Below are positions 1 through 7,834 of a DNA stretch of 64,000 nt, one piece after another; within the stretch, counting starts at the first letter, position 1, and each line of letters opens with the position of its first letter. The notes below the pieces were generated by a model. The model saw only the letters and a list, made by a program, of their open reading frames with translations, ran no database searches and was not told the DNA's origin. The position numbers and the translations under genes are program-made. Source of the stretch: JAPULR01 sp963665075 (GTDB lineage: Bacteria > Chloroflexota > Dehalococcoidia > Lucifugimonadales > GCA-2712585); contig OY762063.1 of NCBI GenBank assembly GCA_963665075.1, positions 558,001 to 622,000 on the forward strand. Reading direction: 5' to 3'.

Positions 1-645
1 GAAGTCCAGGTCCCCAGCTGGCTCGACGAGCCGCCCCGTGACCCGGAGGCCATCGACCTCCTCTCCGAAACCCTCGTCTCCTCCGACTACAACATCCGCG
101 AGACCCTCCGCGTCCTCTTCAATTCCGACTTCTTCAAGGACGAAAGCGTCTGGTTCGAGAAGGTCAAGAGCCCCACGGAACTAGTCGTCGGCACCATGAG
201 GCTCACCCAGGACTTCAAGAATTACCGCCCCGGATTCTTCGAAATCGGCATGGAACCCTCCATCCAGGGCCAGGCCATCCTCAACCCGCCCAGCGTCGAA
301 GGCTGGCACACCGGCCACGAGTGGATTGACAGCGGCGCCCTCCTCCAGCGCATCAACTTCGCCGCCGACAGAATCGGCGACCCCAACCTCCCCGGCGTGC
401 AGAACATCGTCGACAGACTCTCCCACCAGGGTACCCTCTCCCCCACCGAACTCGTCGACGGCTGCCTCGACCTTCTCGGCCCCATAACCGTCGCCGAAGG
501 CACCCGCAGCCAGCTTGTCGCCCACGCCGAAACCGAGGGAGACCTCCACCGCGGCGATTCGGAAGAAGAGCACGTGGCCTTCGCCAACCGCGTCGCCACC
601 ATGCTCAAGCTCATCACCTCCTGCCGCGAATTCCAAATGGCCTAA
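1..645 (+). CDS. DUF1800 family protein, C-terminal part (5' truncated by window edge)
   Basis: The frame is open from base 1, so this is the C-terminal ~214 residues of a longer protein and the first ATG (196) is internal. The segment reading VKSPTELVVGTMR, followed by a PPSVEGW motif and a W-I-x-S-G-A-L-L-x-R-x-N-F-A block, is typical of the end of DUF1800 (PF08811) proteins. These are usually secreted and encoded beside a DUF1501 sulfatase-like partner. The molecular role of the family is unknown. The TAA stop at 643-645 precedes a hairpin A plus hairpin B repeat pair. Family assignment is from remembered consensus; the N-terminus is not visible. Confidence 0.8.
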   Translation, partial: EVQVPSWLDEPPRDPEAIDLLSETLVSSDYNIRETLRVLFNSDFFKDESVWFEKVKSPTELVVGTMRLTQDFKNYRPGFFEIGMEPSIQGQAILNPPSVEGWHTGHEWIDSGALLQRINFAADRIGDPNLPGVQNIVDRLSHQGTLSPTELVDGCLDLLGPITVAEGTRSQLVAHAETEGDLHRGDSEEEHVAFANRVATMLKLITSCREFQMA

Positions 646-684
646 CCCCGATGACTCTAAGACCCTTCCCCCATTACCTACATC

Positions 685-766
685 GTCATTCCGGCGAAAG
701 CCGGAATCCATCCCCTCTTATCCCTTCCCCCCTGATGGGGGAAGGTTAGGATGGGGGTGACTCCCC
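685..766 (+). repeat. Hairpin A (CCGGC/GCCGG stem version) plus hairpin B
   Basis: Hairpin A runs 685-710: GTCATTCCGGC, loop GAAA, GCCGGAATCCA. Hairpin B runs about 720-766: CTTCCCCC, short loop, GGGGGAAGG, then a GGATGGGGGTGA tail. The stem of A here is CCGGC/GCCGG instead of the commoner CCCGC/GCGGG, so both arms changed together. Confidence 0.9.
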
Positions 767-808
767 GGAACATCCCACCCCACAACTCCACAAACAGGAG
801 AAAAAACC

Positions 809-1807
809 TTGCAACCAACAACCGCCCGCGGCCGTAAATTCAGCTACAGCCACACCCTCGGCAACCTCACCATCTTCCGCTACCCCGTCGACGTCGGACT
901 CGACGCCGACAACAACGTCTACGTGGTCAACCGCGGCCACGACGGCGACTGGGTCTTCGGCGTCAACAAGATAACCATCGACGAAGACGAAATCGGTCGT
1001 TTCGGCGGCGAAGGCGACACCGACGGACGTTTCCGCTGGCCCACCTCCATCGTCATCGACAGCCGGAATCTCGCCTACGTTGCCGACGAATGGCACAACC
1101 GCATCTCCATCTTCGACACCACCGTAGACTTCAACGGCGGCGACGTGGAAGACGCCAATTTCCTACGAAAGTGGGGCGTCCCCGGCTCCGAACCCGGACA
1201 GCTGGACAAGCCCGCCGGCATGGTCCTCGACGCCAACGAAGACCTCTACATCACCGAGCAGGGCAACAACCGCGTCTCCAAGTTCACCCGCGAAGGCGAT
1301 TTCCTGATGACTTTCGGCGGCCCCGGCTCCGGCCCCGGTCAGTTCAACCGTCCCTGGGGCATTACCATCGACGCCGACGGCAATCTCTACGTCGCCGACT
1401 GGAACAACCACCGCATCCAGAAATTCACCGCCGAAGGCGAGTTCCTGATGACCATCGGCGAACCAGGCTCCGGTGCTGGCAAACTCCGCCGCCCCAGCGA
1501 CGTTGCCGTCGACGCCGACGGCGACGTCTACGTCACCGACTGGGGCCAGAGCAAGGTTGAGGTCTATGACGCCAACGGCAGGCATTTGACCACAATCTAC
1601 GGCGACCACAACAAGCTCTCCCCCCGCAGCCAGAAATACCTGGAACTGAACACCGTCGACAGCGAAAAGCGCGCCCTCGTCACCGACTTCGACCCCGAGC
1701 GCTACTTCAACACCCCCACCGCCGTCGCCATCGACCGCGACGGACGCATCATCATCGTCGACAACATCCGCCTCCGCCTCCAAGTCTACCGCAAGGAAAT
1801 GGCGTAA
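809..1807 (+). CDS. NHL-repeat beta-propeller protein (first of a tandem pair)
   Basis: The protein has 332 residues. The start is a TTG at 809 with AGGAG at 796-800; no upstream ATG fits. About six repeats carry the NHL pattern G-x-x-x-x-P-x-[GD]-[IV]-A-[VI]-D-x-x-G-x-[VI]-[YF]-V-[AT]-D, for example around residues 170-200 (GPGQFNRPWGITIDADGNLYVADW) and 225-250. This predicts a six-bladed propeller. There is no signal peptide, so it is probably cytoplasmic as predicted. NHL propellers bind proteins, RNA or small molecules, and some are lyases or lactonases; nothing here decides which. The next gene aligns with it almost without gaps, so the two are a tandem duplication. Confidence 0.85.
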   Translation: MQPTTARGRKFSYSHTLGNLTIFRYPVDVGLDADNNVYVVNRGHDGDWVFGVNKITIDEDEIGRFGGEGDTDGRFRWPTSIVIDSRNLAYVADEWHNRISIFDTTVDFNGGDVEDANFLRKWGVPGSEPGQLDKPAGMVLDANEDLYITEQGNNRVSKFTREGDFLMTFGGPGSGPGQFNRPWGITIDADGNLYVADWNNHRIQKFTAEGEFLMTIGEPGSGAGKLRRPSDVAVDADGDVYVTDWGQSKVEVYDANGRHLTTIYGDHNKLSPRSQKYLELNTVDSEKRALVTDFDPERYFNTPTAVAIDRDGRIIIVDNIRLRLQVYRKEMA

Positions 1808-1823
1808 CATGCCCACATCCCAA

Positions 1824-1935
1824 TCCCTTCCCCCTTGACGGGGAAAGGTTAAAGCCTGTCCCGTGCTTGATACGGGGATGGGGGTGATTTCCCCCCACCT
1901 GTCATTCTGAGGAGGCCCCGCGACGAAGAATCCCG
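1824..1935 (+). repeat. Hairpin B with internal insertion, then repeat E
   Basis: Hairpin B (1824-1895) has its arms separated from its tail by a GCCTGTCCCGTGCTTGATAC insertion that recurs at about 9530 and 60880. It is followed by repeat E (about 1898-1935), beginning TGTCATTCTGAG and ending GACGAAGAATC. Repeat E also occurs at 9252 and 58171. Confidence 0.85.
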
Positions 1936-2012
1936 CCCCCATTCGCGCCCAACGCCATCCCTTGTAGAGCCGGATTCCAAACCCGCCCGCCACCCCACAT
2001 AGGAGACGCACC

Positions 2013-3074
2013 CTGCAACCCATAACCGCCCGCGGCAGAGAATTCACCTACAGCCACACCATCGGCAACGCCGCCGTCTTCAACTACCCCGTGCACCTCT
2101 GCCTCGACTCTGACAACATCCTCTACGTCGTCAACCGCGGCCACGACGGCGAGTGGATCTTCGGCATCAACAAGATCACCGTTGACGAAACCGAAATCGG
2201 CAAGTTCGGCGGCTACGGCGAAACCGGCGGTCGCTTCATCTGGCCCACCGCCATCGCCGTCGACAGCCACGGCCTCGCCTACGTCGCCGACGAGTGGCTC
2301 CACCGAATCTCCATCTTCGACGCCACCGTAGATTTCAACGGCGCCGACATCGAAGAAAGAAACTTCCTCCGCAAGTGGGGCGTCCCCGGCCCCAAACCCG
2401 GACAGCTCGGCGCGCCCTCGGGACTTGTCCTGGACTCCAACCAGGACCTCTATATATCCGAGCAAGCCAACAACCGCGTCTCCAAATTCACCCGCGACGG
2501 TAAGCATCTTCTCACCTTCGGCGGTCCCGGCTCAGCCCCCGGCGAATTCGACAAGCCCTGGGGCATAACAGTCGATAGACACGACAACGTCTACGTCGCC
2601 GACTGGAACAACGACCGCATCCAGAAGTTCACCCCCGAAGGCGAGCACCTGCAAACCATCGGCCAACCCGGCATCGGCCCCGCCAGGCTCCACCGCCCCA
2701 GCGACGTTGCCGTAGACTCCGACGGCGACGTATACGTCTGCGATTGGGGCCAGGACAAGGTCGAAGTCTACGACGCCGACGGCGTCCACCTCACCACCCT
2801 GTTTGGCGACTCCGAAGAACTCTCCCCCCGCGGCGTCAAATACCTCGAACTCAACATCGCCGACCTCGAAAAGCGCCGTCTTGTAACCAACTTCGAACCC
2901 GAATACCGCTTCACCCTACCCACCGGCATCGAAGTCGACGACGAAGGCCGCGTCTACGTCGTCGACAACATCCGCTTCCGCCTCCAGGTCTACCGCAAGC
3001 AAACCATCCAATCCCTAGCCTGCTCACTCACAACATTCCCTCGCTCACCCTCAACATCCTCCCGCTCACCCTGA
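2013..3074 (+). CDS. NHL-repeat beta-propeller protein (second of a tandem pair; CTG start, repeat-derived tail)
   Basis: The first conventional start is GTG 2091, but codons upstream are open and match the N-terminus of the preceding paralogue (LQPTTARGRKFSYSHT versus LQPITARGREFTYSHT). The homologous start is CTG at 2013, with AGGAG at 2001-2005 correctly spaced. That gives 353 residues. The NHL blades match the first copy through the conserved FRLQVYRKQ segment (FRLQVYRKE in copy 1). About 21 further residues are then read from intergenic sequence, and the stop TGA at 3072-3074 lies inside a hairpin C repeat. The original stop therefore appears to have been lost and replaced by one in the repeat. 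A cytoplasmic propeller of unknown ligand is predicted. Confidence 0.82.
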   Translation: MQPITARGREFTYSHTIGNAAVFNYPVHLCLDSDNILYVVNRGHDGEWIFGINKITVDETEIGKFGGYGETGGRFIWPTAIAVDSHGLAYVADEWLHRISIFDATVDFNGADIEERNFLRKWGVPGPKPGQLGAPSGLVLDSNQDLYISEQANNRVSKFTRDGKHLLTFGGPGSAPGEFDKPWGITVDRHDNVYVADWNNDRIQKFTPEGEHLQTIGQPGIGPARLHRPSDVAVDSDGDVYVCDWGQDKVEVYDADGVHLTTLFGDSEELSPRGVKYLELNIADLEKRRLVTNFEPEYRFTLPTGIEVDDEGRVYVVDNIRFRLQVYRKQTIQSLACSLTTFPRSPSTSSRSP

Positions 3075-3158
3075 GCTTGTCGAAGGGTCGAGCGGGGCGG
3101 CACCCCTTCATGTCATTTCCGTAACCCCCTCCGTCATTCCCGCGAAGGCGGGAATCCA
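3061..3158 (+). repeat. Hairpin C and hairpin A
   Basis: Hairpin C (about 3062-3097) has CGCTC and GAGCG outer arms around CCCT...AGGG and supplies the stop codon of the upstream NHL gene. Hairpin A (3133-3158) has loop GAAG between CCCGC and GCGGG. Confidence 0.9.
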
Positions 3159-3195
3159 GAAAAGCCAAATAACCTAATACAGCAGGAATAACCCC

Positions 3196-3972
3196 ATGAA
3201 CATCGAATTCACCAACAAAACCGCCCTCGTCACAGGCGCCGCTCACGGCATCGGTCGCGCCATCGTCGACGGCCTCGCCTCCAACGGCGCCCGCGTCTGG
3301 GCCTGCGACATACTTCCCGAAGCCCTCCAACAAACCGTCGACGCCGCCAAACCCCAAAACGGCGGCGCCGTCCACTCCTCCATCACAGACGTTTCCGACG
3401 CCGCGGCAGTCTCCGCCCTCGTCGAAAAAGCCTCCGCCCGCACAGGACGCGTCGACATCCTCGTCCACGTCGCCGGCGGCACCGTCGGACAAGCCGGACA
3501 ACCCATCGAAGCCGTCACCCAAGAGCAGTGGCAGACCATCTTCGACGTGAACCTCAAAGGCGCTTTCCTATGCTCCCAGTCCGTCGCGCCTGGCATGAAG
3601 CAAGCCGGTTCAGGAAGAATCCTCATCATCTCCAGCGGCGCCGGCCTCGGCGTCAGCTTAACAGGAATCCAGGCCTACGCCTCCGCCAAAGCCGGACAAA
3701 TCGGCCTTGTCCGCCAGCTCGCCCACGAACTCGGCCCCTTCGGCATCACCGTCAACAGCGTCGCCCCCGGCTTCATCCGCTCCAACCCCACCAGCGAAAA
3801 GCAATGGCATGCAATGGGCGCGGAAGGCCAGCAGCGGCTCATGGACAGCGTCCCCATCAAACGCCCCGGACGCGCCGACGACATCGCCCACGCCGTCATG
3901 TTCCTAGTCTCCGACTACGCCGGCTGGATAAGCGGCCAGACCCTCTCCGTCAACGGCGGCCCCCGCCGCTAA
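3196..3972 (+). CDS. SDR family NAD(P)-dependent oxidoreductase
   Basis: This is a 258-residue classical short-chain dehydrogenase. It has the Rossmann TGxxxGIG motif (TGAAHGIG, residues 14-21), an acidic CDI segment after beta-2, NAGG-like HVAGG near residue 95, catalytic Ser in ISSGAG, YxxxK as YASAKAG (about 163-167), and a PG motif (SVAPGFIRS). The C-terminus reads ISGQTLSVNGG, the usual SDR ending. It acts on an unknown alcohol or ketone. The start ATG 3196 has a weak AGGA upstream (about 3184). It converges with the SelA-like gene with only 3 bases between stops. Confidence 0.9.
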   Translation: MNIEFTNKTALVTGAAHGIGRAIVDGLASNGARVWACDILPEALQQTVDAAKPQNGGAVHSSITDVSDAAAVSALVEKASARTGRVDILVHVAGGTVGQAGQPIEAVTQEQWQTIFDVNLKGAFLCSQSVAPGMKQAGSGRILIISSGAGLGVSLTGIQAYASAKAGQIGLVRQLAHELGPFGITVNSVAPGFIRSNPTSEKQWHAMGAEGQQRLMDSVPIKRPGRADDIAHAVMFLVSDYAGWISGQTLSVNGGPRR

Positions 3973-3975
3973 CCC

Positions 3976-5121
3976 CTACCCAAACAACGCCGCTATCCGC
4001 TCCCCCACCACCTTCTCCTCCCCGTCCCGTAGCCCGAACATGTGGATGGCAATGAAATCCTCCCCCTCCTTCACCCGCGTCCACACCGGCGGCTCCCCCT
4101 CCTTCAACCGCGCCACCACGTCCTCATTCGTCATCCCCGCCACCGACGGGTCCACGTTCAACTTCACACCAAACGGCTGATGCCCGATTACATTATCCAT
4201 AATCTCCGCCTCCAACCCCACAATCCCCGATAGAGGCGCCAAAACCGTCCGGCTCATCCGCTCCGCCTTCGCCAGCCTGTCCTCGTGATTCATCGTCATC
4301 CAGTGCCGAACCGCCGCCACCGCCCCCACAATCTCCTGCCGGTCCACCTTCTGCGGACGACCCACCCCCCGAATCCGCCGTCCCTCGTACCCCACGAACG
4401 ACTGCAACGACAGCTTCCGCATGAAATCCTCCGACCCCAACGCCAGCCCCACCGACTGCGACGCCCCAAGGTACTTCGCCGCGATGCACTGGAACGAAGC
4501 CCCCATCCGCACGTACTTCCCGAAATTCTCCAACGGGTAGATCTGCCCCGCCGCGTCCACCAGCACCGGCAGCCCGTGCGCCTCCGCCACCTCCACCGTC
4601 TCCTCCAGCGAAAGCTCATGCGGGTCCGGCGCCTGCTCCATCGCCACGTAATGCACCGCCGCCGTGTTCTCCCCTATCGCCCCCTCCAAGTCAGCCCTCG
4701 TCGTCCCCTCTTCAGTTCCGAAATCCACCAACTTCGCCCCCGCCAACTCCAGGCACCGGTCGTACCAGTACCGATGCCGACGCTGAATCAGAATCTCGTC
4801 CTTCATCCCCTCCGTGTTCGGAAGCATCTGAATCTTTTCGTCGTCGTCCCCCGCCAACACCGCCGCCGTTGCCAGCGTCAACGCCGAACCCGCCCCCGAC
4901 GTAACATACGCCGCCGGCACGTTCGCCATCTTCGCGATAACTTCCCCCGCCTTCTCCTCCAATTCCATCAACGGAATATACGCGTCGTCCGCCCGCTCCA
5001 TCGCCTCCTTCACTTCCGGAATCGGCGTCGATCCCCCCAACAGCGTCACGCTCCCGATTGCGTTGATCACCGGCCTCGCCCCAAGCTCCTTGTAGATGCT
5101 GCCCCAATCCTGCTCTGTCAT
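3976..5121 (-). CDS. SelA-like PLP-dependent enzyme
   Basis: This is a 381-residue fold-type I PLP enzyme of the SelA/YhfS (selenocysteine synthase-like, pyridoxal lyase) group. It opens with KELGARPVINAIGSVTLLGGS, close to the family's N-terminal signature. VLVDAAG supplies the PLP-ring Asp (D189) and CIAAKYLGASQS the Schiff-base Lys (K216). The start ATG at 5121 is chosen because AAGGAG lies 6 bases upstream; an in-frame extension to 5220 lacks a ribosome site. Genuine SelA is longer (~460 aa) and no selenium gene is nearby, so an amino-acid lyase or sugar-ammonia lyase role is more likely. The substrate is unknown. Confidence 0.85.
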   Translation of the reverse strand: MTEQDWGSIYKELGARPVINAIGSVTLLGGSTPIPEVKEAMERADDAYIPLMELEEKAGEVIAKMANVPAAYVTSGAGSALTLATAAVLAGDDDEKIQMLPNTEGMKDEILIQRRHRYWYDRCLELAGAKLVDFGTEEGTTRADLEGAIGENTAAVHYVAMEQAPDPHELSLEETVEVAEAHGLPVLVDAAGQIYPLENFGKYVRMGASFQCIAAKYLGASQSVGLALGSEDFMRKLSLQSFVGYEGRRIRGVGRPQKVDRQEIVGAVAAVRHWMTMNHEDRLAKAERMSRTVLAPLSGIVGLEAEIMDNVIGHQPFGVKLNVDPSVAGMTNEDVVARLKEGEPPVWTRVKEGEDFIAIHMFGLRDGEEKVVGERIAALFG

Positions 5122-5251
5122 GCTTCGCTCCTTAACTTCCGTCTTGATACGAATGATATATCCTACCCGCCCCCAGTACAAGATTGAGCAGCGAGGCAGA
5201 CCGAAGATCAAACACGCCAACCTCTATGAAGCATGGAACGACCCTATACGA

Positions 5252-5257
5252 TATAAT
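5252..5257 (+). promoter_or_regulatory. Candidate -10 element of the PaREP1/HEPN-like gene
   Basis: A perfect TATAAT lies 20 bases before the start codon, which would give a short leader of about 14 nt. No good -35 is visible at 16-18 bp spacing. Confidence 0.4.
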
Positions 5258-5277
5258 ATCCCCATTGGTGAGAAACA

Positions 5278-5649
5278 ATGGTCACACCCGTCGTCACATA
5301 TCGAGAAGCTTCCCGCCAACTATTGGCCCAGGCCCGCGCCGAATTAGACGCCGGCGACCTGCGCCAAGCGTCCGATAAGGCCTGGGGCGCCGCCGCCCAG
5401 ATAGTAAAGGCCGCCGCCCAGATTCGCGGCTGGGACCACTACTACCACCGCGGCCTGTACGTAACCGTCGATAGATTAACGGACGAGGTGGGAGACGAGG
5501 AGATCCACGCCCTATTCTCCTACCCAAACTACCTGCACACGAACTTCTACGAAAACAGCTTTCGAGCCCGCAGAGTCGCCCGCTACATCGCCCTCACCGA
5601 ACAATTTATCTCCAAGATAGAAGCCATCCTCGACGCCCCAACCCCGTAG
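5278..5649 (+). CDS. PaREP1/HEPN-like small protein
   Basis: The protein has 123 residues. It is helical, with an early ASRQLLAQARAELDAGDLRQASDKAWGAAAQ pattern in which A-x-K-A-W-x-A-A and following helices resemble the PaREP1 (PF05942) / HEPN superfamily. HEPN proteins include RNase toxins and nucleotidyltransferase partners, but the R-x4-6-H ribonuclease motif is not clear and no MNT antitoxin gene is adjacent. A GGTGAG lies 5 bases before the ATG and TATAAT 20 bases before it, so it appears to have its own promoter. It lies divergently from the SelA-like gene. Confidence 0.6.
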   Translation: MVTPVVTYREASRQLLAQARAELDAGDLRQASDKAWGAAAQIVKAAAQIRGWDHYYHRGLYVTVDRLTDEVGDEEIHALFSYPNYLHTNFYENSFRARRVARYIALTEQFISKIEAILDAPTP

Positions 5650-5677
5650 TTCCCTCCCTTCCCCCTCTAACCCCCTC

Positions 5678-5806
5678 GTCATTCCGACGAAAGCCGGAAT
5701 CCAGTCCCCGTCTCACGTAGGGACGACCCTTCTGGACGTCCGCTCACCCTCACATCCCCTCCCCGCTCACCCTGAGCCTGTCCTGAGCTTGTCGAAGGGT
5801 CGAGCG
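5678..5806 (+). repeat. Hairpin A (imperfect), short GTAGGG element, hairpin C with insertion
   Basis: Hairpin A (5678-5704) has one unpaired change (CCGAC versus GCCGG). A CGTAGGGACGACCC...GGACGTCC element follows at about 5718. Hairpin C (5764-5806) carries the TCCTGAGCTT insertion seen in several other copies. Confidence 0.8.
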
Positions 5807-5819
5807 CCCGCTCCCCCAC

Positions 5820-6704
5820 CTAGCCCAGCCTCACAAACTTCTGCACCCGCTGCTCCCAGCACACCGCCATGTAAATATCCCCGTGCGAGTCCACCCAAAT
5901 CTGATGCCCATAGACCGTGTCGAACCGCGCCTGCACCTCCCCCGCCTTGTCCAACACCGTAATCCGAGGAGACTCCCCATCCGTCCCGCCCTCGTGCACG
6001 AACACATTCTCATCGCCGTCCATGCAGATGTCCACCGGCTCGGTGAGGCCCTCCCACTGGCTGACGAACTCCCCCTCCGGCGAGAATATCTGCACTCGCT
6101 GGTTCTTCCTGTCGCACACGTACACCAACCCCTCCGAATCCACCCAAAGACTGTGCGGCAGATGAAACTCCCCTGGCGCTTCCTTCCCCGGCTCGCCCCA
6201 CGACGAAACCAATTCGCCCCCACTGGAAAACCGGTGCACCCGCGCGTTACGGTATCCGTCGGAAACGTAAATATCCCCCGATGGCGCACGAAACATCCGC
6301 GTCGGCATGTTGAAAGGCTCCGCCGCCCTCTTTGGGAAACCCCCGATCTCCGTCAATCCCGTATTCGAAGGATAACCCTTCCTCCCCAACTCCAACAGCC
6401 GCTCCCCGTTCAGCTTCAGCCGCAAAGCCTGGTGCGCGCCCCGGTCCACCAGATACATCGAATCGTCCGGCGCGATGGTCATTATATGCCCCTCGTTAAT
6501 CTCGCCCTCCCCCCACGAGCAGATATAGTTCCCCTCCCGATCGAACACGATTATCGGCGGCTCCTGCCGCTGGTGACACACGTACACCCTGTCCCGCGAG
6601 TCCACCGCCACGCCCACCAGAATCCCGAACTGCCACCCCTCAGGCAGCTTCGCCCAATCCTCGATTATCCGATACCGGTACTCGCCGCTGCCTACCGTAT
6701 TCAT
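5820..6704 (-). CDS. NHL-repeat beta-propeller protein
   Basis: The protein has 294 residues. It begins with a YRYRIIEDWAKLPEGWQFG segment that recurs in the NHL proteins at 30179-31150 and 43084-43977 (W-x-x-L-P-E-G-x-x-F), so these three form a subfamily distinct from the tandem pair at 809-3074. Blades include VYVCHQRQEPPIIVFDREG, LVYVCDRKNQRVQIFSPEG and DIYMAVCWEQRVQKFV. No signal peptide is seen. The ATG 6704 is preceded by AGGAG at good spacing. It is followed downstream by hairpin C and transcribed in the same direction as the nitroreductase upstream of it (33-bp gap), so the two may be co-transcribed. The ligand is unknown. Confidence 0.85.
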   Translation of the reverse strand: MNTVGSGEYRYRIIEDWAKLPEGWQFGILVGVAVDSRDRVYVCHQRQEPPIIVFDREGNYICSWGEGEINEGHIMTIAPDDSMYLVDRGAHQALRLKLNGERLLELGRKGYPSNTGLTEIGGFPKRAAEPFNMPTRMFRAPSGDIYVSDGYRNARVHRFSSGGELVSSWGEPGKEAPGEFHLPHSLWVDSEGLVYVCDRKNQRVQIFSPEGEFVSQWEGLTEPVDICMDGDENVFVHEGGTDGESPRITVLDKAGEVQARFDTVYGHQIWVDSHGDIYMAVCWEQRVQKFVRLG

Positions 6705-6737
6705 AGACTCCGCTCCTGCTGAACTGCTGAAGGACTG

Positions 6738-7259
6738 CTATCTGGCCAAGTACGGATACCCGAACCGGCCCATGTGGGCGATAGCCGACATCGGCTTCCG
6801 CTTCCTGTTCCGACCCCTGACCGAATCCAGCCGGTATCCGAAGGGAAGCACGGTGATGAGATCGAAGTCCATCGGCACTCCCAACATCTGCTTCACCCGC
6901 AACGCCGCCCCCTGATCCCGGAAGCCCACGAAGCAGGTGCCAAGCCCCAGCGACCACGCCATTATCTCCATCTGCTGAATCGCCCTGCCCGCGTCCAGGT
7001 CCGGCCGTTCCGCGTCCCGCATGAACACCGCAATCGCCATCGGCGCGTCCGCAATGAACGGCCCGCTCGTCGCGATTTCCCCAATCTCCTTCAACATCCC
7101 TGAGTCCGTAATCACCACGAATTGCCACGGCTGACGATTCCTCGAACTCGGCGCCCCCCGGCCCGCCTGCAATATCTTCGTCGTCACGTCGATGGACACC
7201 CTGTCCGGCTTGAACTCCCTGATAGTCAATCGCGTGTCTAGACACTCGTTAACGTCCAT
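6738..7259 (-). CDS. Nitroreductase family protein (FMN-dependent)
   Basis: The protein has 173 residues, matching the Nitroreductase fold (PF00881). It opens with CLDTRLTIREFKPDRV (the usual RRSxRxF region) and continues with GAPSSRNRQPWQFVVI, the phosphate-binding N-x-Q-P-W motif. Near the end it has LGTCFVGF and LPFGY. Enzymes of this family reduce nitro groups, quinones or flavins with NAD(P)H on FMN as dimers. ATG 7259 is preferred over 7298 because GGAGG lies 6-10 bases upstream. A possible promoter lies at 7321-7350. The NHL gene downstream follows after 33 bp. Confidence 0.88.
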   Translation of the reverse strand: MDVNECLDTRLTIREFKPDRVSIDVTTKILQAGRGAPSSRNRQPWQFVVITDSGMLKEIGEIATSGPFIADAPMAIAVFMRDAERPDLDAGRAIQQMEIMAWSLGLGTCFVGFRDQGAALRVKQMLGVPMDFDLITVLPFGYRLDSVRGRNRKRKPMSAIAHMGRFGYPYLAR

Positions 7260-7320
7260 GCCTGCCTCCTCCATTAAGCCCTTGACTCGATGTAGCATCG
7301 AATCGATGTTGATTACGTTA

Positions 7321-7350
7321 ACTATAATGCGTCATACACCCCTCGGACAA
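7321..7350 (-). promoter_or_regulatory. Candidate promoter for the nitroreductase gene
   Basis: On the minus strand TTGTCC (7345-7350) and TATAGT (7321-7326) are separated by 18 bp, about 60 bases before the ATG. This is a plausible sigma-70 type pair in an otherwise C-rich region, but untested. Confidence 0.4.
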
Positions 7351-7432
7351 TCCCAACGAATACCCCACTTTCCCCAATTTCCCACCCTGAACAACCCATA
7401 CTCCCACCCCTCTCTAGCTCCCGTTTCTCTTT

Positions 7433-7745
7433 CTCTTGCTCCCGCGAAAGCGGGATCCCATTCCCTCCGCTCACCCCCAGCCTGTCCTGAGCCTGTCGAA
7501 GGGCCTGTCGAAGGGGCGAGCGTCCCCCTCTCCTCTTCTCCCTTCCCCCTCAGCCCACTCCCGTCATTCCGGCGAAAGCCGGAATCCATCCCCTCCGCTC
7601 ACCCTGAGCCTGTCGAAGGGTCAAGCGTCCACTTCCGTCATTCCCGCACAGGGAATCCATTGCGTAACCCCCCAAGGGCATTGATTAGCCTCTTCTCCCT
7701 TGATGGGGGAAGATTGAGATGGGGGTGATCCCTCCCCCCAACCAA
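7433..7745 (+). repeat. Repeat cluster in the 575-bp gap between nitroreductase and amidohydrolase
   Basis: In order: a CTCCCGC-GAAA-GCGGGA hairpin (about 7439); hairpin C with a duplicated CCTGTCGAAGGG unit (7468-7522); hairpin A with a CCGGC/GCCGG stem (about 7562-7587); hairpin C (about 7597-7627); a shortened hairpin A (about 7638-7660); and a region from about 7661 to 7745 that matches the interior of the MITE-like elements at 9060 and 60732 (GCGTAACC...GATTAGCCTCTT, then hairpin B). No gene is seen here. Confidence 0.85.
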
Positions 7746-7834
7746 ACCCCATCCCCTCCCAGTTATGTAAAACCCCCATAGCCATCCCGTCCCCTTCTAT
7801 GGTAAAGTGTCCCCAACCAAACAGGGAGGGCGTC

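Noticed and set aside
1163..2047. Long minus-strand ORF opposite the NHL genes
   Set aside because: Valine/glycine/aspartate-rich shadow of the C-rich coding strand; the + strand frame has NHL motifs and a ribosome site.
3976..5121. True selenocysteine synthase
   Set aside because: Shorter than SelA and without selB or selC nearby; better viewed as a SelA-like PLP lyase.
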